Below the pieces are notes generated by a model. That model searched no databases. It was given only the letters and a program-made list of their open reading frames with translations, and was not told the DNA's origin. DNA of 64,000 nt from Mesorhizobium sp. 65-26 (GTDB lineage Bacteria; Pseudomonadota; Alphaproteobacteria; Rhizobiales; Rhizobiaceae): assembly GCA_001899205.1 (NCBI GenBank), contig MKVL01000001.1:62001-126000 (forward strand). The letters run 5' to 3'. Every line of letters starts with the position of its first letter. Position 1 is the stretch's first letter. Made by a program: the position numbers and the translations under genes. Of the stretch, positions 8,956-19,483 are shown one piece after another.

Positions 8956-9825
8956 TTGAGCGCGGACAAACCGATCGATTTCGATGAGGATCTGCCATTC
9001 CGGGACCGGACGGCAGCCGTGAACCTGTTTCCCGCCGAGCGCCGCATCGTCGATCATTTGCTCGCGATCCCGGCCTATGAGCTCGGCATCATGACGTCAT
9101 CCGATCTGTCGGAGCATTCGGGCGCCAGTCGCTCGAGCATAGATCGGCTGTCGCGCAAGCTCGGCTACCCCGGCCTCAAGGAAATGCGCAAGGCGCTGCT
9201 GTTGCAGGAGGCTCGCCAAGCCGGTTTTACCCGCAGGGAAGGGGGCGCCGAACGCGCCGGCGATATCGCCAGGCGGGTCATGTCGGCGATTGCTGCCCGC
9301 TCCGAGGCGATGGCGCGCAGCCTGGGCGACAGCGCGGATCTCGACCGCCTTGTCGACTGGCTTGTCGATGCCCGCGCGATAAATCTGTTTGGTGCCGGCG
9401 AGTCGGCTGCCACATGCAGCGCCATCTATATGCGCCTGGTTAGGCTCGGCTTGCCCGTCAATTTCGCCGACGAATACCATACGCAGGTAACCCTGGCCTC
9501 GTTGATGAAGCCGGGCGATGTCGCCCTGGCGGTGTCCTTTTCCGGCGGTACAAAGTCGACCATCTGGGCATCGCAGACCGCAAGGCACAACGGCGCCAGG
9601 CTGGTGACGATCACCGGCGCGCCACATTCCGTCCTGGCGAAGCAGGCCGATGTCAACATATCCTTGCCTACCGGCGGAGGGTTGCCAGGCAGCGCCGAGG
9701 TTCTGGACAGGGTCGTGGCCGCCGGCATCGCCGAGGTCCTGTTCCAATGCCTGGTGGCCAGGGTGCCTGACCTGCTCGCCAATTCCGTCAGGATCGATGA
9801 TACGTTCAACGAGGCGCGGATCTGA
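8956..9825 (+). CDS. RpiR family transcriptional regulator (HTH + SIS domain)
   Basis: About 289 residues. The N-terminal HTH_6 domain covers roughly residues 25-100 (FPAERRIVDHLLAIPAYELG, SEHSGASRSSIDRLSRKLGY), followed by a SIS sugar-phosphate isomerase-like domain (INLFGAGESAATCS, VALAVSFSGGTKSTI, LVTITG). RpiR proteins sense phosphosugars, which suits control of the divergent kinase/aldolase operon: the effector may be the phosphorylated sugar made by that kinase. The TTG at 8956 follows GGAGG by five bases and is preferred over the upstream GTGs at 8944 and 8953, but the exact start is uncertain. Confidence 0.88.
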   Translation: MSADKPIDFDEDLPFRDRTAAVNLFPAERRIVDHLLAIPAYELGIMTSSDLSEHSGASRSSIDRLSRKLGYPGLKEMRKALLLQEARQAGFTRREGGAERAGDIARRVMSAIAARSEAMARSLGDSADLDRLVDWLVDARAINLFGAGESAATCSAIYMRLVRLGLPVNFADEYHTQVTLASLMKPGDVALAVSFSGGTKSTIWASQTARHNGARLVTITGAPHSVLAKQADVNISLPTGGGLPGSAEVLDRVVAAGIAEVLFQCLVARVPDLLANSVRIDDTFNEARI

Positions 9826-9938
9826 GCATCAGCCGGCCAGGCGTGATTGGTTGCCGGACGAAGCTCCATACCCATCAATTCCGCTTTGGCTAGATGGATC
9901 GTTCAGCCGGCTGGCGATAATCGCAATATCCTTTCTGC

Positions 9939-9958
9939 ATTAATTCTACAAAATTAAT
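9939..9958. promoter_or_regulatory. AT-rich inverted repeat upstream of the sulfonate operon
   Basis: ATTAATT at 9939-9945 and AATTAAT at 9952-9958 form an exact 7-bp inverted repeat with a 6-bp spacer, about 70 bp ahead of the tauA-like start in an otherwise GC-rich genome. It could be part of a promoter or a regulator site for the operon (CysB/Cbl-like LysR proteins control such operons elsewhere). No regulator gene is nearby. Confidence 0.4.
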
Positions 9959-10029
9959 AGAGTTATCCCTTGCAGCGGCCGTCGCTGGGCTTCGAGGCCG
10001 GACGGCTTCGAACAGGAAGGGGTAATGAC

Positions 10030-11040
10030 ATGCGCAAAGTTCTAACTGCCGCCCTCGTGGGGCTTTCCCTGGCGGCTTCGCTCTCTTTCGCTGGCGCCGC
10101 CGAGGACAAGAAGGTGGTGATCGCCTATCAGACTGGCGCCAATCCGTATTTCGTAGGCATCGCCGACGGCGCCTTCGCCAAGAAGACCGGCTGGAACATC
10201 GAGTTCCGGCGCTTCAATTCCGGCGCCGAGATTTTTGCCGCGATAGCTTCCGGCGACGTGCAGATCGGCGACGTCGGCTCGAGCCCGTTCGCTGCGGCCG
10301 TCAGCAAGGGGCTCGACGTCAAGGCCTTCTACATCTCGTCCGTCTCCCGCGATGGAGAGGCGCTGGTGGTGCGCCCCGAAATCGCCAGCCCGGCCGACCT
10401 GCGCGGCAAGAAGCTTGCCGCCGCTCCGGTGTCCACCGACCATTACCAGCTGCTCGCGGTGCTGAAGCAGGAAGGTATTTCGGAGAAGGAGACGCAGGTC
10501 ATCGCCATCCCGCAGCCGGAGATCGTGGCGGCCTGGAAGCGCGGCGACATCGATGGCGCCTTCGTCTGGGATCCGGCGCTCGCCGAACTGAAGAAGAATG
10601 GCAAGGTGCTGCTGACCGCCGGCCAGGTGGCCGACCGCGGAGCTCCCACCTTCAGCGCGCTGGTGGCCACCGGCGCTTTCGCCAAGGAGCATCCTGATTT
10701 CCTCGCGCAGTATGTGCGCCAGGTCGACGGCTACTTCACCTCCTTCGCCACCGACAAGCAGGCCTGGGGGCCGGATTCGGAAAACGCCAAGCTGATCGCC
10801 AAGCTTCAGGGCGGCACGCCGGCGGAGAACGCCGAACAGTTGAAGTCGACGGTCGTGCCCCCGCTGGCGGAACAGATCTCCGACAAGTGGCTCGGCGGCG
10901 GCGACAAGGGCGGCGTGGCCAGGATCCTGAAGGACACGGCGGCCTTCCTCAAGGATCAGCGCAAGATCACCGCGGTGAAGGATAGCTACGGCGATTTCTC
11001 CGATCCGCAATACGCCGAGGCGGCCAAGGCCTCCAACTGA
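10030..11040 (+). CDS. Taurine/sulfonate ABC transporter substrate-binding protein (TauA-like)
   Basis: A 336-residue periplasmic protein with a signal peptide (MRKVLTAALVGLSLAASLSFAGAA) and the NitT/TauT-family fold. Segments VVIAYQTGANPYF, FNSGAEIFAAIASGDVQIGDVGSSP and AAWKRGDIDGAFVWDP closely follow E. coli TauA in pattern. It captures organosulfonates in the periplasm for the ATPase and permease encoded next. The ATG at 10030 follows AGGAAGGGG. Although TauA-like, the downstream enzymes are of the SsuD/FMN-reductase type and no tauD is present, so the ligand may be a broader alkanesulfonate range. Confidence 0.88.
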   Translation: MRKVLTAALVGLSLAASLSFAGAAEDKKVVIAYQTGANPYFVGIADGAFAKKTGWNIEFRRFNSGAEIFAAIASGDVQIGDVGSSPFAAAVSKGLDVKAFYISSVSRDGEALVVRPEIASPADLRGKKLAAAPVSTDHYQLLAVLKQEGISEKETQVIAIPQPEIVAAWKRGDIDGAFVWDPALAELKKNGKVLLTAGQVADRGAPTFSALVATGAFAKEHPDFLAQYVRQVDGYFTSFATDKQAWGPDSENAKLIAKLQGGTPAENAEQLKSTVVPPLAEQISDKWLGGGDKGGVARILKDTAAFLKDQRKITAVKDSYGDFSDPQYAEAAKASN

Positions 11041-11100
11041 TCGCCAGGGATGGCAGGAGCGTGGGCTGATCCGCCCACGCTTGCGCGGAGAAAAGCCGAC

Positions 11101-11889
11101 ATGCTTCGAATTCAGGACGCCAGCGTCACCTTCCCGGCATCCGACGGCAGCGCGGTCCATGCGCTCGATCGGGTCAATCTCGATATAGCGCCCAATTCGA
11201 TCGTCGTGGCCGTGGGCGCGTCCGGCTGTGGGAAGTCGACGCTGCTCAACGCGATCGCGGGTTTCCTGCCTCTCACCGAGGGCTCGATAACACTCGATGG
11301 CAAGCCCATAGACAAGCCCGGCAGCGAACGGGGTGTGGTGTTCCAGAAGGACACGCTGCTGCCTTGGGCGAACGTTCTGGACAATGTTGCTCTCGGCCTC
11401 AAGTTCCAGGGCGTGTCCAGGGCCGAGCGTCACGAGCGGGCGAGAGGGCTGCTTGCCCTCGTCGGGCTTTCCGATTTTGCCGACAAGCCACCCTATGAAC
11501 TGTCAGGCGGCATGCGCCAGCGTGTCGGCATCGCGCGTGCGCTCGCCACGGACCCGAAGATACTGTTGATGGATGAGCCGTTCGGCGCGCTCGACAGTCT
11601 GACGCGAGAAACCATGCAGCAGCTGCTTGCCGGCATTTGGGCCGAGACCGGCAAGCAGGTGCTCTTCATCACCCATTCGATCGAGGAAGCGCTCATCCTC
11701 GGCACGACCATCGTGGTCATGTCGCCTCGACCGGGACGCATCATCGCGCGCTTCGACGCAGCTTTCGTGCGGGATTTTGCTGAATACGGCGACATCGGAC
11801 CCATCCAGTCCGCCCCGCGTTTCATCGAGCTGCGGGAAGAGATCCGCGCGCTCATCCATCAACCCGCAAGGTCCGGAGCGCTGCAATGA
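11101..11889 (+). CDS. Taurine/sulfonate ABC transporter ATP-binding protein (TauB/SsuB-like)
   Basis: A 262-residue single-domain ABC ATPase: Walker [10 protein letters not shown] at about residues 39-47, Q-loop [10 protein letters not shown], signature [16 protein letters not shown], Walker [13 protein letters not shown] and switch His in FITHSIEEA. These are typical of the nitrate/sulfonate/taurine importer group. The start at 11101 follows CGGAGAAAAG; an ATG at 11050 would add 17 unlikely residues. The stop overlaps the permease start by 4 nt. It is the second gene of the five-gene sulfonate operon. Confidence 0.92.
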   Translation: MLRIQDASVTFPASDGSAVHALDRVNLDIAPNSIVVAVGASGCGKSTLLNAIAGFLPLTEGSITLDGKPIDKPGSERGVVFQKDTLLPWANVLDNVALGLKFQGVSRAERHERARGLLALVGLSDFADKPPYELSGGMRQRVGIARALATDPKILLMDEPFGALDSLTRETMQQLLAGIWAETGKQVLFITHSIEEALILGTTIVVMSPRPGRIIARFDAAFVRDFAEYGDIGPIQSAPRFIELREEIRALIHQPARSGALQ

Positions 11890-12731
11890 CGCTAGCCGCC
11901 AACAGCCAGGAAGTGTTGCCCCTTTCGCCCAACCGCCATGCGCGGCTGCCGGGCGTCGCAAGGCCGAGGATAGGAACCAGGACGATCAGCGTCGCCACCC
12001 TGGCCGCGCTGCTCGCCCTCTGGTTCACGGCCGCGCGCCTGGGCTGGGCCACACCACTGTTCCTGCCGTCTCCCGCCGACGTCTTCAACCAGTTCGGCGT
12101 CGTGCTGAACGACGGCTATGCCGAAGGCACCTTGCTGGAGCATGCGCTCGCCAGCCTTGGCCGCATCGGCGCCGCGCTCGGTATCGGCATAGTGCTCGGC
12201 GTGCCCGTCGGTCTGCTGATGGGGTTGAACCGCTGGGTGAGGGGCGTCTTCACCGTGCCCATCGATCTCTATTGGGGGCTGCCGCCGCTCGCCTATCTGC
12301 CGCTGCTCATCATCTGGCTGGGCATCGGCGAAAGCTCCAAGATCGTCCTCCTGGCGCTCTCCACCTTTGCCCCGATCTGCTTCTCCGCCCAGGCCGGCGT
12401 GCGCTCCGTGCCCGTTGAACGGGTCAACGCCGCGCTGTCGCTCGGGGCCAGCCGACTGCAGCTCTTTACGGGCATCATCCTGCCGTCGGCACTCCCCGAA
12501 ATACTGACCGGGTTGAGGATTGCCGTCGGCGCCGGCCTCTCGACGCTGGTGGCGGCCGAACTGATCGCCGCGCGTTCCGGCCTGGGCTACATGATCATGT
12601 CCGCCGCGAATTTCCTCGCCACCGATGTGGTCTTCGTCGGGCTGATCGTCATCGCCGCGCTCGCCTTCGCCTTCTCCGCCGGCCTGCGCTGGCTGGAACG
12701 GCGGCTCGTGCCCTGGAAGGGCAAGCTCTGA
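11886..12731 (+). CDS. Taurine/sulfonate ABC transporter permease (TauC/SsuC-like)
   Basis: A 281-residue inner-membrane permease of the BPD_transp_1 family. A basic N-terminal tail precedes about six hydrophobic segments. The EAA loop is visible as [30 protein letters not shown]-type sequence near residues 180-205, where the ATPase docks. ATGA overlap with the ATPase gene couples their translation. With the neighbouring SBP and ATPase it forms a complete sulfonate importer. Confidence 0.92.
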   Translation: MTLAANSQEVLPLSPNRHARLPGVARPRIGTRTISVATLAALLALWFTAARLGWATPLFLPSPADVFNQFGVVLNDGYAEGTLLEHALASLGRIGAALGIGIVLGVPVGLLMGLNRWVRGVFTVPIDLYWGLPPLAYLPLLIIWLGIGESSKIVLLALSTFAPICFSAQAGVRSVPVERVNAALSLGASRLQLFTGIILPSALPEILTGLRIAVGAGLSTLVAAELIAARSGLGYMIMSAANFLATDVVFVGLIVIAALAFAFSAGLRWLERRLVPWKGKL

Positions 12732-12758
12732 ACCCACCGCATCTGGAAGGAAATCGAA

Positions 12759-13913
12759 ATGCCTGCCACGCAAGCTCCCGACCTTTTCTGGTACCTGCCG
12801 ACCCACGGTGACGGCCCCTATCTCGGCACCGACCTGCGTCATCGCACGGCCACCTTCGGCTATCTCAAGGAGATCGCCCAGGCGGCCGACCGGCTTGGCT
12901 TCAAGGGTGTCCTCCTGCCGACCGGAACGCGCTGCGAGGACGCCTGGATCGTCGCCGCCGCCTTGGCGCCGCTGACCGAGCGGCTGCGCTTCCTGGTGGC
13001 GCTGCGGCCAGGAAGCGGCACGCCGGCTTCGTTTGCACGCCACGCCGCCACGCTCGATCGCATCTCCAACGGCCGCGCCCTGCTGAATGTAGTGACCGGC
13101 GCCGACCCGGCTGACCTTGCCGGCGACGGCATCAAGCTCGGCCATGCCGAACGCTATGCGCAGACGGATGAATTCCTGACCATCTGGAGGCGCATTCTCT
13201 CAGGCGCGCCGGCGGATTTCGAAGGCAACTACCTTTCCGCGCACGGGACGGACCTGTCGTTCCCGCCTGTCCAGCGGCCTTATCCGCCGCTCTGGTTCGG
13301 CGGATCGTCGGATGCCGGCATCGAAGTGGCCGCCAGACATGTCGACGTCTATCTGAGCTGGGGCGAGCCGGTCGACCAACTGGCAGAGAAGCTCGACCGC
13401 GTGCGCGCGGCGGCGGCCGCGCAGGGCCGAAGGATCCGCTTCGGGCTGCGCATTCACCTTATCGTGCGCGAAACAGAGGAAGAGGCATGGGCGGCGGCCG
13501 ACAGGCTGATCAGCCATGTGACCGACGAGGTCATCGCCGAGGCCCAGCACAGCTTCCGCAATATATCCGAGTCGGTTGGCCAGCAGCGTATGGCGGCCCT
13601 GCATCAGGGGCGTCGCGACAAGTTGGTCGTCGGTCCGAACCTCTGGGCCGGCTTGGGCCTCGTGCGCGGCGGCGCGGGAACCGCCCTGGTTGGCAATCCC
13701 GATAACGTCGCCGCACGCATCCGCGAATATCAGGCGATCGGCATCGAAACCATCATCGCCTCGGCCTATCCGCATCTGGAAGAGGCCTTCAACGTCGCCG
13801 AACTGCTGTTTCCGAAGCTCGGCATCCAGGGCGAGCAGGCGCCGGCGGAGCGGGGATGGGACGTCGAGTTCGGACGCGGCGTCGCGCCCGGCGCGGTCGC
13901 CTCGGCCTCCTGA
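12759..13913 (+). CDS. ssuD: FMNH2-dependent alkanesulfonate monooxygenase
   Basis: A 384-residue bacterial-luciferase-like flavin monooxygenase in the SsuD subgroup: [15 protein letters not shown] near the N-terminus, [36 protein letters not shown], and [12 protein letters not shown]. SsuD uses FMNH2 and O2 to cleave the C-S bond of alkanesulfonates, releasing sulfite and an aldehyde in the cytoplasm, normally under sulfur limitation. Reduced flavin must come from the FMN reductase encoded 27 bp downstream. The C-terminal tail after [14 protein letters not shown] is family-typical. Confidence 0.9.
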   Translation: MPATQAPDLFWYLPTHGDGPYLGTDLRHRTATFGYLKEIAQAADRLGFKGVLLPTGTRCEDAWIVAAALAPLTERLRFLVALRPGSGTPASFARHAATLDRISNGRALLNVVTGADPADLAGDGIKLGHAERYAQTDEFLTIWRRILSGAPADFEGNYLSAHGTDLSFPPVQRPYPPLWFGGSSDAGIEVAARHVDVYLSWGEPVDQLAEKLDRVRAAAAAQGRRIRFGLRIHLIVRETEEEAWAAADRLISHVTDEVIAEAQHSFRNISESVGQQRMAALHQGRRDKLVVGPNLWAGLGLVRGGAGTALVGNPDNVAARIREYQAIGIETIIASAYPHLEEAFNVAELLFPKLGIQGEQAPAERGWDVEFGRGVAPGAVASAS

Positions 13914-13940
13914 AATCTGCGCAACAAGAAGGATCCCGCC

Positions 13941-14501
13941 ATGTCGCAATCGACCGTCGTCGGCTTCTCCGGCAACATAACCCGCCCGTCGAAGACGTTC
14001 GCCTTCGTCGATCACATCGCCCGCGACATCGCGGCGGCCACTGGCCTTGCCGCGCTGAGCTATGACATCGAGGATCTCGGCCCGTCACTGCTGCAGGCGC
14101 GAAGGGCGAGCGATCTCGACGATGGCGCTCACCGGATCCTGTCGGTGATCGTCGAGGCCGACATACTCGTGGTCGGCTCGCCGACCTACAAGGGTAGCTA
14201 TTCAGGCCTGTTCAAGCACTTCTTCGACCTTGTCGATCCCGCGGCGCTGCGCGGCAAGCCGGTGCTGTTGACTGCGACGGGCGGTGGCGAACGCCACGCG
14301 CTGATCGCCGAGCATTCGCTGAGGCCGCTCTTCGGCTTCTTCGAGGCATTCACGTTGCCGACGGCGATCTATGCCACCGACCGTGATTTCGCCGAGGGAA
14401 GGCTGACATCAGAGCCGATCCTGCGGCGCGTCGCCCAGGCGGTCGGCGAGGCCGCGACGGTCATCGGACGCCGCGCCCCGCTGGCGATCGCGGCGGAGTA
14501 G
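13941..14501 (+). CDS. NAD(P)H-dependent FMN reductase (SsuE/MsuE type)
   Basis: A 186-residue flavodoxin-like reductase: phosphate-binding start VVGFSGNITRPSKT, central ADILVVGSPTYKGSYSGLFKHFFDL and LLTATGGGERHALIAEH. It supplies FMNH2 to the SsuD enzyme as the other half of the two-component system. An AAGAAGGATC site precedes the ATG. The last gene of the sulfonate operon; its C-terminal codons (VAQAVGEAATVIGRRAPLA...) reappear in diverged form as an isolated fragment at 34729-34803. Confidence 0.9.
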   Translation: MSQSTVVGFSGNITRPSKTFAFVDHIARDIAAATGLAALSYDIEDLGPSLLQARRASDLDDGAHRILSVIVEADILVVGSPTYKGSYSGLFKHFFDLVDPAALRGKPVLLTATGGGERHALIAEHSLRPLFGFFEAFTLPTAIYATDRDFAEGRLTSEPILRRVAQAVGEAATVIGRRAPLAIAAE

Positions 14502-14543
14502 GGAGCTGGATATTTCCGGCTTTGTGAAGAACGCGAGGCCTTG

Positions 14544-14565
14544 AGGCGCCGCGGCACGGGCGCCT
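14544..14565. terminator. Hairpin between convergent ssuE and pyridoxal dehydrogenase genes
   Basis: AGGCGCC (14544-14550) pairs exactly with GGCGCCT (14559-14565) around an 8-nt loop. It sits between two convergent genes but has no clear T-run on either side, so it is at best a weak bidirectional terminator. Confidence 0.4.
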
Positions 14566-14601
14566 CCGCCTCTCGGGTTCGATATCCCGCCGTCCCCGGA
14601 A

Positions 14602-15387
<786 letters not shown>

Positions 15388-16566
15388 TCAGGCGTCTGCG
15401 TCGATGACGCCCAGCGCTGCTTCGATGCCCTTGCCGACCGCAAGCTTCTGCCCGGCCGCGTTCATGGCGCCGCCAAGCGCCGTCAGCGCGGCGATCGCGT
15501 AGATCGGTTGCGCGGTCGGGCCCATGTGGCCGACGCGCGTCAGCTTGCCCAGCGTTTCGCCACGGCCGGACGAGAACACCACGCCGTAGCGGGCGCGTGC
15601 GGCCGCCCGAAGCGCCTTCTCGTCGATGCCATCGGGCGTGCGAACCGACGTGGTCGTGGGCGAGGCGATCGCGTCGCTGGCGGGCCAGATCGACAGGCCC
15701 ATGGCAACGACACCGGCGCGCATCGCCTTGGCCGTCAACGCATGACGCGCCCAGACCGCCTCCGGCCCTTCGTTGAGGTAGAGATCCAGCGCCACGTCGA
15801 GGCCATTCATCTCGGCAACCGAGGGCGTGAAGGGGAACGGTTTGTCGCGCGACCAGGCGTCCTCCCAATCGACGATGCTCAGCATCGAGGCTCGAGGCGC
15901 CGCCTTGTTGGCTTTCATCTTGGCCCAGGCGCGATCGCTCACCCCCATCATGGTGAGGCCGGGAGGCGCTCCGAGGCATTTGTTGGGGCCGGTGACGTAG
16001 ATATCGGCCTTGCAGTCCTCGGGATGGGTCTTCATGCCGCCAAAGGACGAAACCGCGTCGACGATCAGGTAGCCGCCATGAGCCGCGACCACGGCCCCGA
16101 TGGCATCGATCGGATTGATCGTGCCCGACGGGGTGTCGTGATGGCAGACGGAGACGATGGTGATTTCGGGATGCGCCTTCAGCATATCGGCGACGGCCTG
16201 CGGATCGATCGCCTCGTTGTAGGGCACTTCGATTTCGAGGAGATTGGGCGAGTAGCGCTTTGCCCAGTAGCCGAAGCCCTTGCCATAGACGCCGGAGGCG
16301 AGGTTTAGCACCACGTCGTCCGACGTGATCAGCGATGCCGCCGCCGCCTCAAGGCCCAGCACCGGCTCGCCATGCAGGATGACGGGTCGGCTGGAAAGCC
16401 GCATCGCCTTTTGCGCCTTGCCGACCACTTTCTCGTAGAACAGCTGGAAAGCCGGGTCGTAGTCATAGAGCACGGTACGGCCGAGACCGCGCAGCACGTC
16501 GGCATAGGCGTTGACCGGTCCCGCGGTCAGGGTGATGACCGGATCGGCGTGATCGGAATAGCGCAT
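15388..16566 (-). CDS. Pyridoxamine-pyruvate aminotransferase (PPAT)
   Basis: A 392-residue fold-type I aminotransferase of the small-domain class V type that uses pyridoxamine as substrate, not as a bound cofactor: pyridoxamine + pyruvate gives pyridoxal + alanine. Recognised by its near match to the characterised M. loti enzyme, including TAGPVNAYADVLRGLGRTV, VCHHDTPSGTINPIDAIG, IVDAVSSFGGMKTHPEDC and the lysine region TGPNKCLGAPPGL. I start at the ATG at 16566, preceded by GGGAGACAA; upstream in-frame sequence to 17097 is antisense-like and belongs to the lactonase gene in another frame. It feeds pyridoxal to the dehydrogenase encoded next. Confidence 0.94.
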   Translation of the reverse strand: MRYSDHADPVITLTAGPVNAYADVLRGLGRTVLYDYDPAFQLFYEKVVGKAQKAMRLSSRPVILHGEPVLGLEAAAASLITSDDVVLNLASGVYGKGFGYWAKRYSPNLLEIEVPYNEAIDPQAVADMLKAHPEITIVSVCHHDTPSGTINPIDAIGAVVAAHGGYLIVDAVSSFGGMKTHPEDCKADIYVTGPNKCLGAPPGLTMMGVSDRAWAKMKANKAAPRASMLSIVDWEDAWSRDKPFPFTPSVAEMNGLDVALDLYLNEGPEAVWARHALTAKAMRAGVVAMGLSIWPASDAIASPTTTSVRTPDGIDEKALRAAARARYGVVFSSGRGETLGKLTRVGHMGPTAQPIYAIAALTALGGAMNAAGQKLAVGKGIEAALGVIDADA

Positions 16567-16592
16567 GGTGTTGTCTCCCGGATTGGCGGCGG

Positions 16593-17408
<816 letters not shown>

Positions 17409-17446
17409 CTATCTTTGCGCGGCTCCCGTCCGCGCGTCCGGTTTCT

Positions 17447-18382
17447 TCAGCGCGCGCCGCGCTCGTATGGAATGCCCAGTGCCGCAGGCAGGCTGGCTCG
17501 CCGGCCGAACAGCACGAGCATGATCATGACCGCCAGGAACGGCAGCATCTGGATGACGTCGGTCGGAATGTTGATGCCCGCCACCTGCATGGCCGTGGTC
17601 AGCGACAGGCAGACGCCGAACAGCAGCGCGCCGAACAGCACCCAGACGGGACGACCGCGCGCCAGCATGGCCAGCACGATGCCGAGAAAGCCGGCGCCGT
17701 TGGTGATGAATGGAATGAACAGGCCGGCTCCGACATTGGCGAGATAAGCGCCGCCGAGCCCCGCCATCGCGCCCGTCGTCAGCACCGCGATGGTGCGTGT
17801 CCTCATGACGTCGATGCCGGCGACGTCGAGCGCGGCCGGCTTGTCGCCGGCGGCCTGCAGGTTGAGGCCAAGCTGGGTGCGTCGGTAGAGATATGTCATC
17901 CCGAAGACCAGCGCGACCGCCAGATAGACGATGAGGTGATGTTTGAAGAAGGCCGGGCCGACGATCGGGATATCCGACAGAAGCGGAATGACGGTCGCGT
18001 CCGCTGCCGGCAGGCGGGGATAGCTGCGCGAGAACTGGAAATGGTGGAGAAGCGCCGTCAGGCCTTCGAGGCCGAGCGTCAGCGCGATGCCGATGACGAT
18101 CTGGTTGAGGCCGATGCGCACACATAGCAGCGCCATGATGGCCGCCACGGCGACGCCGCCGGCGATGCCCGTGAGGAAGCCCAGCCACAGGGATCCGGAG
18201 TAGAAGGCGCCGACGAAACCGAGATAGGCGCCGGCCAGCATCATGCCCTCGATGCCGATGTTGAGCACGCCGGCTTTTTCCGACATCTGCTCGCCCAGCC
18301 CGGCAAGCAGCAGCGGGATGGCGGCGGTGACGGCGCCGAACAGAAGCGCGCTGAGAAAGACTTCACTGAAGAGCCCGGTCAT
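17447..18382 (-). CDS. BMP-type ABC transporter permease, second subunit
   Basis: A 311-residue polytopic permease of the BPD_transp_2 family (YufQ/NupQ-like): GAVTAAIPLLLAGLGEQMSEKAGVLNIGIEGMMLAGA near the N-terminus and FITNGAGFLGIVLAMLARGRPVW near the C-terminus. Partner permease, ATPase and binding protein genes lie directly upstream. Such systems import nucleosides or other small bases; sitting immediately before the three B6-vitamer enzymes, this one is the likely importer of pyridoxine, pyridoxal or pyridoxamine (inference). Confidence 0.88.
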   Translation of the reverse strand: MTGLFSEVFLSALLFGAVTAAIPLLLAGLGEQMSEKAGVLNIGIEGMMLAGAYLGFVGAFYSGSLWLGFLTGIAGGVAVAAIMALLCVRIGLNQIVIGIALTLGLEGLTALLHHFQFSRSYPRLPAADATVIPLLSDIPIVGPAFFKHHLIVYLAVALVFGMTYLYRRTQLGLNLQAAGDKPAALDVAGIDVMRTRTIAVLTTGAMAGLGGAYLANVGAGLFIPFITNGAGFLGIVLAMLARGRPVWVLFGALLFGVCLSLTTAMQVAGINIPTDVIQMLPFLAVMIMLVLFGRRASLPAALGIPYERGAR

Positions 18383-18385
18383 GCT

Positions 18386-19483
18386 CTAGGCCTTTCTCGA
18401 CTGGTTGTAACGGTGGTCGACATATTCGGCGAGAGCGAGCACGATCAGCACGATGGAGACCAGCACCAGCGTGAAATGATTGGGCACGCCAAGCCTGCGC
18501 GCGGCGCTCTCGCCGCCGATCGACAGCACCGAAAGCAGGAACACGAAGCCTATCGCGGCAAAGCCGTTCATGCGGGCGAGGAACACCGCGGGGATGACCG
18601 CCAATCCATAGGCGGGATTCCAGTCGGCGCGGACATTGCCCTGCACGCCGATGATGTCGACGGCGCCGGCAAGGCCGGCGAGGCCCGCCGAAATGGCGAA
18701 GACGGCAATGGTCAGGCCAGGCACGCCCAGCCCGGCATGGACCGCCGCGCGCGGATTGGCGCCTACGATCCTCAGTTTCAGCCCGAATGCCGTACGCGTC
18801 ATCACCAGGTGCACGATGATGATCGCCGCCAGGCCGAGCAGCAGGCCGCTGGTGATCGTCGTGTCGAAGAGACGCGGCAACCTGTCTTCCACGGGTAGGG
18901 TACGGGTCTGCGGTACGGTTGTTCCGGGATCGCGGAACACCAGCTTGACCAGCACATTGGCGAGCGAAGTGCCGAGGAACGTCATCATCAAGGTGGTGAT
19001 GATCTCGTTGACGCCCTGGTAGGCGCGCAGCAGCGCCGGCACCAGCGACCAGATCATGGCCACTGCCATCGCGATCAGGAACGAGCAGACGAGCGCCAGC
19101 CATGCGGGCAGGATCTGCACCAGCACGGGCGCGCTTGCGGCGGCCGTCACCGCCCCGAGCAGGAACTGGCCGTCGCCGCCCAGGTTCCACATGCCGGCGC
19201 GGAACGCCACGATCAACCCTGCCGCGAGAAACAGCAGCGGCGCCATGCGCGTCAGAGTCTGCTGGATGCCGAGCGGCGAGAGCAGCCCTTTCTCCAGCAC
19301 GTAGCCGTAATAGGCGAGCGGGTCGACGCCGACCGCAAGCAGGATGCAGCCGGCGATGACGAGGGCGACAAGGATCGGCCCAAGGGTCATCAGCAGCCGG
19401 CGCAGTATGTCGCGGCGCGTCGCGGCGCTGCTCGTGGCGTCGAGCGAGGTGGCGCTGACGGTGGGGGCGGTATCGATGCTCAT
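18386..19483 (-). CDS. BMP-type ABC transporter permease, first subunit
   Basis: A 365-residue YufP/NupP-like permease. An N-terminal cytoplasmic stretch (MSIDTAPTVSATSLDAT) is followed by many hydrophobic segments, including the family motif AGLIVAFRAGMWNLGGDGQFLLGA and AYQGVNEIITTLMM. The ATG at 19483 overlaps the ATPase stop as ATGA, so I discard the longer reading to 19588. Forms the channel with the permease encoded 3 bp downstream. Confidence 0.88.
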   Translation of the reverse strand: MSIDTAPTVSATSLDATSSAATRRDILRRLLMTLGPILVALVIAGCILLAVGVDPLAYYGYVLEKGLLSPLGIQQTLTRMAPLLFLAAGLIVAFRAGMWNLGGDGQFLLGAVTAAASAPVLVQILPAWLALVCSFLIAMAVAMIWSLVPALLRAYQGVNEIITTLMMTFLGTSLANVLVKLVFRDPGTTVPQTRTLPVEDRLPRLFDTTITSGLLLGLAAIIIVHLVMTRTAFGLKLRIVGANPRAAVHAGLGVPGLTIAVFAISAGLAGLAGAVDIIGVQGNVRADWNPAYGLAVIPAVFLARMNGFAAIGFVFLLSVLSIGGESAARRLGVPNHFTLVLVSIVLIVLALAEYVDHRYNQSRKA

